A DNA stretch of 64,000 nt from an uncultured Pelagibacteraceae bacterium (GTDB taxonomy: Bacteria > Pseudomonadota > Alphaproteobacteria > Pelagibacterales > Pelagibacteraceae): NCBI GenBank assembly GCA_902630065.1, contig CACOTF010000001.1:197854-261853 (forward strand). Reading direction: 5' to 3'. The position numbers and the translations under genes are program-made. Of this stretch, positions 58,434 through 64,000 are shown piece after piece. The stretch's first letter is position 1. Each line of letters opens with the position of its first letter. The notes beneath the pieces were generated by a model. That model did not search any database. It had not been told where the DNA came from and saw only the letters and a program-made list of their open reading frames with translations.

Positions 58434-58564
58434 TTTAGTAATAAGAATATTATTAGAATGATCCAGAAAAAGGGATAATAGAAATATATATATTTTTTGG
58501 CAAACATCTTAGGCACTGACTCATGATCTCTATTAATATTTTTTTTTCTTTTTCTTTTTTTCAT
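58430..58564 (-). CDS. unlisted 44-aa small basic/TM protein, coupled to ureohydrolase gene
   Basis: Translated by hand: MKKRKRKKNINRDHESVPKMFAKKYIYFYYPFFWIILIIFLLLK*; stop overlaps the next gene's start (ATGA). Confidence 0.5.
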   Translation of the reverse strand: MKKRKRKKNINRDHESVPKMFAKKYIYFYYPFFWIILIIFLLLK

Positions 58565-58617
58565 TAAATAAATCCTATCACATTCATATTATATCTAATA
58601 TCATCAAAATTATTAAA

Positions 58618-59349
58618 ATGAGATACATTATATTAATATTTCTATTATTTTTTAATTTTTCTTATGTAAATGCAGATGCAATATATAATTTGATTAAAAT
58701 TCCTAACTTAGAAGTTCATAAAATTGATAATATAAATGGTATTAAATATTTAGTATCAAAAAGAGGTTTTGTAATAGGTGATACAAATAATATTAAATGT
58801 AACGGCATAAATAATGGGGATTTAGATCGTGAATTTAATACAGTTCAAAATAATTTGAGAGATTATAATTCTAATTTCTTAAGGAAAATAAATTTGAAAT
58901 TTATAGTTCTTTGCAAAAACTTAGAAATTTCAGGCATTAATACAGGAGGTATACCAGATAATAAATTCAGGACTTTAATTTTAGACTTAACATTTAACCG
59001 AAATTATTTTGAAAGAATGATCCATCATGAAATATTTCATATGATTGATAACAGTTTTCCTGAGCTTTTTAATAAAAATAAATGGAGTGAACTGAATTAT
59101 AAAGATTTTTCCTACGCATCATGTTCTACATGCACTGATTTATTAGGTTTGGATTTAGAGATTACGAAAGGCTTTTTGACAGAATATTCAATGAGTACAG
59201 CTGAAGAAGATATGGCTGAAATTTATTCATTATTAAAAACTAATTTTAGAGAAATAGATTCATTAATTAAAAAAGATAAGATTTTAATCAATAAGAAAAA
59301 TTTCTTAATTAATAGTCTTAGAGAAATCGATGAAAAATTTATTTTTTGA
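58618..59349 (+). CDS. secreted putative zinc metallopeptidase
   Basis: Signal peptide; RMIHHEIFHMIDNSF (HExxH) and downstream STAEEDMAEIYSLL candidate third ligand. Confidence 0.6.
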   Translation: MRYIILIFLLFFNFSYVNADAIYNLIKIPNLEVHKIDNINGIKYLVSKRGFVIGDTNNIKCNGINNGDLDREFNTVQNNLRDYNSNFLRKINLKFIVLCKNLEISGINTGGIPDNKFRTLILDLTFNRNYFERMIHHEIFHMIDNSFPELFNKNKWSELNYKDFSYASCSTCTDLLGLDLEITKGFLTEYSMSTAEEDMAEIYSLLKTNFREIDSLIKKDKILINKKNFLINSLREIDEKFIF

Positions 59350-59997
59350 ATGATAAAAAAAATTAAACCATCACTATCTGAAAAAATATTATTTATTTTT
59401 CTGATTATGCTTATTATTTTAACCTTAAGTTCGTTTTATGTATTAAATAATAAATGTCTTTTTGTAAAAAAATTCGATTTAAATAATTTTGAACTTAAAG
59501 ATAAAAAAAATATTGCAATTATGGAAGTTGAGTGTGGTATCGTTTTAATAAAGTTAGATCCTAACATTGCACCAAAAGCTGTAAATAGATTCAAGAAATT
59601 AATAAATAGAGGTTCCTATAATGGTTCAGCTTTTTATCGAGTAATAGAAAATACTTTAATACAAGCTGGAGATATTGAATATGGAAATGTATCTAATCTA
59701 AATTATTCTAAAGTAGGAACTGGCAAGTCAGGCTTGGGAACAATTAAATCTGAACTTAGTGGTTATTTTTTATTTAATGCTGGCTCTGTGGCTTTTGCTA
59801 GAAAAGATAAGTTCGACACAGAAGATAGTGAATTTTTTATTACTTTAATAGATATACCAATATATCAAGGTGAATATACTCCAATTGGAAGGGTAATTGC
59901 CGGGATGGACTCTTTAAAAAAAATTAAAGTGGGAAATAAATCAACTTACGTATTAAAACCCGATTATATTAAAAGTCTAAAATTATTAGTTAACTAA
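59350..59997 (+). CDS. membrane-anchored cyclophilin-type peptidyl-prolyl isomerase
   Basis: N-terminal TM; IAPKAVNRFKKLINRGSYNGSAFYRVIENTLIQAGDI, GSVAFARKDKFDTEDSEFFITL. Confidence 0.85.
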   Translation: MIKKIKPSLSEKILFIFLIMLIILTLSSFYVLNNKCLFVKKFDLNNFELKDKKNIAIMEVECGIVLIKLDPNIAPKAVNRFKKLINRGSYNGSAFYRVIENTLIQAGDIEYGNVSNLNYSKVGTGKSGLGTIKSELSGYFLFNAGSVAFARKDKFDTEDSEFFITLIDIPIYQGEYTPIGRVIAGMDSLKKIKVGNKSTYVLKPDYIKSLKLLVN

Positions 59998-62208
59998 TGG
60001 TTTTCCAGTGGATAATGTGTGTTTAATTCTATCTTGAGTTTTACTTGTCTCAATTAATTTCATGAAAGCATCTAACTCTAATTTAAACAACTGATCTTCT
60101 GTAAGAGTTTTATCTATAGTTGTATCACCACCACTTAAAACATTTGCTAGCTCTGTTCCAACCATCATTCCATGATCTAATATAATTTTATCATTATACA
60201 GTTTTTCTAACATACCAACCATTTTGTCTTTTAAAGATTTACCAGATAAATTAAATGTACATTCTTTTGGAGGAGTAAATTCTTTATTATGATCCAAAAT
60301 TTTCCTTGCTTCATTTAATAAACTATTTCTGCTCATAATTTTTTTATTTTCAGGGATTAAATACTTTAGAGGTTCGGCTTCTACTGGAGATGTTGCAGTT
60401 TTTGCATAACCAATGATGTCAAAAACTTTTAAAGCTGCAAAATCTGGGTCATTTTTTGCCTCTTCTGTTTGAGACCATCTCCATAACATTTCTTTACATC
60501 CTCCTCCGGCTGGAACTAAACCAACCAATGTTTCAACTAATCCAACAACAATATTTGTATGAGAAGCAACAAAATTACTTTGAACTAAAACCTCAAAACC
60601 CCCTCCAAGCGTAAGACCTGATGGTGCTGAAACTACAGGAAATTTTGAATATTTTAAGTGTTTACAAGTTTCTTGAAAATATCCGACAAATTTTTCTATT
60701 GATTTAAAGTCACCTTTATCTGCAAAATTCATTGTATATGTTAAATTAACACCTGCAGAAAATTGCATACTTTCATTAATAATTATCAGTGGTTTGTCTG
60801 TTGCATTTTTTAAAGAGTCCATGGAGTCGTAATCTAAAGCGTTTGCTTTGGTTGTAAATTCAACAATATTAAATTCAGGAAATCTATAAATTTCAGCAGA
60901 ATTATTTTTATCAAGTTTAAGGGCTCTTGGTTTAATTTTTCCTAACGTTTCAATTTCAGTATATTGTTGTCTCTCACCATAAAAATTTTCATCTTTAGAT
61001 TTTGATAAATTTTCTAAAAATTTATTTCCTTCAAAGTTATCAATTTTTTGAAAAAAATTATTTACTCCAATCTCTTTTAACATTTCAAAAGGACCTCTAG
61101 ACCAATTAAAGCCAAGTCTCATTGCCTCATCAATATCGTTGAATTTATCCGTAATACCTGGAACTAATGAAGAAGAATATTTTATTATTTTAGAAATTAC
61201 TGACCAAGCATAATCACCATATTTATCTCCACGATTAATTAATTTTTTTAAATCAACTTTTTCAGATTTAATGTCTATTTTTTTTGATGGAGAATATTCT
61301 CCAGTTTCAAGATTAATTGCTTCCAATATTTTCTTACCACCCTCTTTATTCATTCTATAAAATCCACCTTTTCCTTTTCGACCAGTATATCCAGTCTCTA
61401 TTAATTTTTTTACAAGTGGCATTTCTTTTGCTACAGGTTGAAATGGATCACTTTCAGGTAATTCTTTAATAAAACTTTTTAATACATCTGCCATTAAATC
61501 AATACCAATAAGGTCGTATAATCCAAAAACTCCTGTCTTAGGTATACCCATTGGTCTACCAAAAACAGCATCAGCCTCTTCTACGCTAAGCTTCATATTA
61601 AATGCTTCTGTCATTGCAATTTGCATTGCATAAACTCCAATTCTATTACCTAAAAATCCTGGAGTATCATTACAAATAATTGCACCTTTTCCCAAGTTTA
61701 TTTCACAAAAGTTTTTTAAAAGTTTAACTTTATCTAAATCACTTTTATTGCTTTTTACTATTTCCAGTAAATCCATGTATCTAACAGGATTAAAGAAATG
61801 AGTTATGCAGAAATCTTTTTTGTCTTGATCTGATAATTTTTCTGATAGAACGCTTATTGGAATAGACGAGGTATTAGATGAAACAACCGATTCTTTTTTT
61901 CTATATTTAAAAATTTTTTCGTAAATATTATGTTTTATATCTATTCTTTCTACAACAGCTTCTACGATCCAATCCGCATTTGAAACCACATCAAAGTTTT
62001 GTTCAATATTTCCAACATGTATATTATCTAATTTTGATTTATCTATTAACAAAGGAGGTCTAGATTTTCCTATTCTCTCTTTTGCCTTTTGACTTATTTC
62101 TGTTGTTAAGTCTAATAATGTTACAGGAATATTAGCGTTACATAAATGAGCAGCAATACCACTTCCCATAGTTCCTGAGCCTATGACAACAACATTATTT
62201 ATTTTCAT
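59986..62208 (-). CDS. 3-hydroxyacyl-CoA dehydrogenase / enoyl-CoA hydratase fusion
   Basis: VVIGSGTMGSGIAAHLCNANIPVTLLD, THFFNPVRYMDLLEIV; C-terminal crotonase-like SAPSGLTLGGGFEVLVQSNFVAS. Confidence 0.9.
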   Translation of the reverse strand: MKINNVVVIGSGTMGSGIAAHLCNANIPVTLLDLTTEISQKAKERIGKSRPPLLIDKSKLDNIHVGNIEQNFDVVSNADWIVEAVVERIDIKHNIYEKIFKYRKKESVVSSNTSSIPISVLSEKLSDQDKKDFCITHFFNPVRYMDLLEIVKSNKSDLDKVKLLKNFCEINLGKGAIICNDTPGFLGNRIGVYAMQIAMTEAFNMKLSVEEADAVFGRPMGIPKTGVFGLYDLIGIDLMADVLKSFIKELPESDPFQPVAKEMPLVKKLIETGYTGRKGKGGFYRMNKEGGKKILEAINLETGEYSPSKKIDIKSEKVDLKKLINRGDKYGDYAWSVISKIIKYSSSLVPGITDKFNDIDEAMRLGFNWSRGPFEMLKEIGVNNFFQKIDNFEGNKFLENLSKSKDENFYGERQQYTEIETLGKIKPRALKLDKNNSAEIYRFPEFNIVEFTTKANALDYDSMDSLKNATDKPLIIINESMQFSAGVNLTYTMNFADKGDFKSIEKFVGYFQETCKHLKYSKFPVVSAPSGLTLGGGFEVLVQSNFVASHTNIVVGLVETLVGLVPAGGGCKEMLWRWSQTEEAKNDPDFAALKVFDIIGYAKTATSPVEAEPLKYLIPENKKIMSRNSLLNEARKILDHNKEFTPPKECTFNLSGKSLKDKMVGMLEKLYNDKIILDHGMMVGTELANVLSGGDTTIDKTLTEDQLFKLELDAFMKLIETSKTQDRIKHTLSTGKPLVN

Positions 62209-62265
62209 AAAAGAGATTTGTTATAATAAATTAAACCAGTATAGGAAATAAAATAAATGTCTTAT

Positions 62266-64000
62266 TTATTTCTGCAAATTTCTCAATTCATCAATATTGA
62301 TATGACATCTTATAGCATTTCCATTTTCACCTATTTGCCAAGGCGGAACTTCTGAATTACATATTTCTCCAACTTTTCTGGGACATCTTCCCTGAAAAGA
62401 GCACCCTTTTTCAGGTGGTTTTTCCTCTACAATATCTTCTGCTACTAATTTTGGTTTAATATCTGGATCTGGCTCTAAAACTGCACCTAATAACACCTCT
62501 GTATAGGGATGTGACGGAAAATTATAAACATTTTTTGAAGGACCAATTTCACATAATCTTCCTTGATATAAAACCGCAACTCTATCACTAATTGCTCTTA
62601 CAACTGCAAGATCGTGTGATACGAATATGTAAGTTGTGCCAAAATCTTTTTTTAATTCTTGTAGTAAATTTAAAACTGCAGCTTGAACAGATACATCTAA
62701 AGCTGATGTAACCTCATCACAAAGAATTACATCAGGTTTTGCAGCAAAAGCTCTTGCAACTGCTACTCTTTGTTTTTCTCCACCAGATAATTGACGGGGA
62801 TATCTTGTAAGATAAAATTCACCAAGTCTAACTTTTTTTAAAACTTTTATAATTTCATCTTTTAATTTTTCTCCTTGCAGTCCAAAATATAGTTTTAATG
62901 GTTGAGAAACAATTTGCTCAACAGTATGATTTGGATTTAGTGACTCATCAGGGTTTTGAAATATAAGCTGTATAGCTCTTAAGGAATTTGGATCTCTTAA
63001 TTTAAGCTCATTTGGTAAGATTTTATTATTTTCATATTTAATATTTCCCTCTTTGGCTTTTAAAAGTCCTGCGATTGACTTTAAAATTGTAGATTTTCCA
63101 CTTCCCGATTCCCCAACCAAAGCTAATGTTTCACCTTTACTAATATTTAAATTTATATCCTTAACGGTTGGATTGTCATCGCTTTCTTTATTTAATAATT
63201 GATCAATAAATTTTTTTTTAGCGTAACTTATTGAAACTTTTGATAAACCGAGCATTTCTTTATCCAAGATAGTATTTTCAATAGATGTTACTAGATTTTC
63301 ATCTTTATCAATTTTTTCATGAAGCTCTTTGTGCTTAAAACATCTAACGCTAGTATTTAAATTTTTTACATATTCTAATTCTGGCGAATTATTACTACAA
63401 TTCATTTCAGCAAGTTCACATCTATCATAAAAACTACACCCTTTTGTAATTGTTCCTGGTTGTGGTTGACTTCCAGACATAGACTTCGGTAATCCTGGTA
63501 GAGTTAATTTTGGAATAGATTTCAATAATCCAGATGTATAAGGATGAATTGGATTTTTTAGTATTCTTCTTACTGGACCATCTAGAACGATTTGTCCAGA
63601 ATACATTACAATTACTCTATCACTTACTTGAGCGATGGCACCTAAATCATGACTTACATAAACCATTGATGTACCAGTATCTTTAGCAATAAAATTTAAT
63701 AGTTCTAATACATGAGCCTGTGTGGTTACATCCAATCCAGTAGTCGGCTCATCTAATAACAATAATTCGGGATTTCCAGCTAATGCCATTGCAACAGCGA
63801 CTCTTTGTTGTTGACCTCCAGATAACTCGTGAGGGTATCTTTGAGCCATAATTTCTGGTGATGGCAATCTTACCTTGTTTAGTAACTCTGAAATTTTTTT
63901 GTTTCTATCTTGTATTTTTAAATCAGTATGGAGTTTTAAAGCTTCATCAATTTGATAACCTATTTTTAGATTTGGTGTTAAAGATTGGCCAGCATTTTGT
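62266..64000 (-). CDS. oligopeptide/dipeptide-type ABC transporter double ATPase, N-terminus outside window
   Basis: Two ABC domains; frame stays open upstream of the track start (63867, TTG) to 64000 and contains the Q-loop QNAGQSLTPNLKIGYQ. Confidence 0.9.
   Translation of the reverse strand, partial: QNAGQSLTPNLKIGYQIDEALKLHTDLKIQDRNKKISELLNKVRLPSPEIMAQRYPHELSGGQQQRVAVAMALAGNPELLLLDEPTTGLDVTTQAHVLELLNFIAKDTGTSMVYVSHDLGAIAQVSDRVIVMYSGQIVLDGPVRRILKNPIHPYTSGLLKSIPKLTLPGLPKSMSGSQPQPGTITKGCSFYDRCELAEMNCSNNSPELEYVKNLNTSVRCFKHKELHEKIDKDENLVTSIENTILDKEMLGLSKVSISYAKKKFIDQLLNKESDDNPTVKDINLNISKGETLALVGESGSGKSTILKSIAGLLKAKEGNIKYENNKILPNELKLRDPNSLRAIQLIFQNPDESLNPNHTVEQIVSQPLKLYFGLQGEKLKDEIIKVLKKVRLGEFYLTRYPRQLSGGEKQRVAVARAFAAKPDVILCDEVTSALDVSVQAAVLNLLQELKKDFGTTYIFVSHDLAVVRAISDRVAVLYQGRLCEIGPSKNVYNFPSHPYTEVLLGAVLEPDPDIKPKLVAEDIVEEKPPEKGCSFQGRCPRKVGEICNSEVPPWQIGENGNAIRCHINIDELRNLQK

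Noticed and set aside
1-64000. CRISPR arrays, tRNA/rRNA genes, IS elements, phage genes
   Set aside because: No repeated spacer arrays, T-loop-like GGTTCGAATCC blocks in intergenic DNA, transposases or integrases noticed.

Overview
AT-rich, gene-dense window that looks like a SAR11/Pelagibacterales-type alphaproteobacterial genome (inferred from protein content and compactness; no rRNA, tRNA, CRISPR or mobile element recognised). The core is a methylated-amine / one-carbon region: a SoxBDAG-type folate-dependent oxidase (sarcosine oxidase or N-methylglutamate dehydrogenase), formate-THF ligase, a Tmm-like trimethylamine monooxygenase, a TmoXWV-like TMAO importer, a Tdm-like TMAO demethylase, a DAO-family FAD oxidoreductase, and two mirrored glutamine-synthetase + split glutamate-synthase (GMAS/MgsABC-like) modules flanking an Amt transporter. 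The second module's FMN subunit has lost the Cys cluster that the first retains, and it ends in a diaminopropionate ammonia-lyase-like gene. Between tmm and the TMAO transporter lies an ABC-transporter/GH63-like operon that could serve glycosidic osmolytes. Flanks hold purEK, acnA, a photolyase, a guanidinobutyrase-like ureohydrolase/ALDH pair, fadB-like and oligopeptide ABC genes. Small-scale observations: an unlisted 44-aa ORF coupled to the ureohydrolase gene, a 12-bp palindrome encoding the same C-terminus (LVN-stop) of two convergent genes, an 18-bp palindrome in a 36-bp divergent gap, a possible leaderless promoter, and a terminator that swallows an annotated start codon. All product names come from reading motifs; no database search was run.
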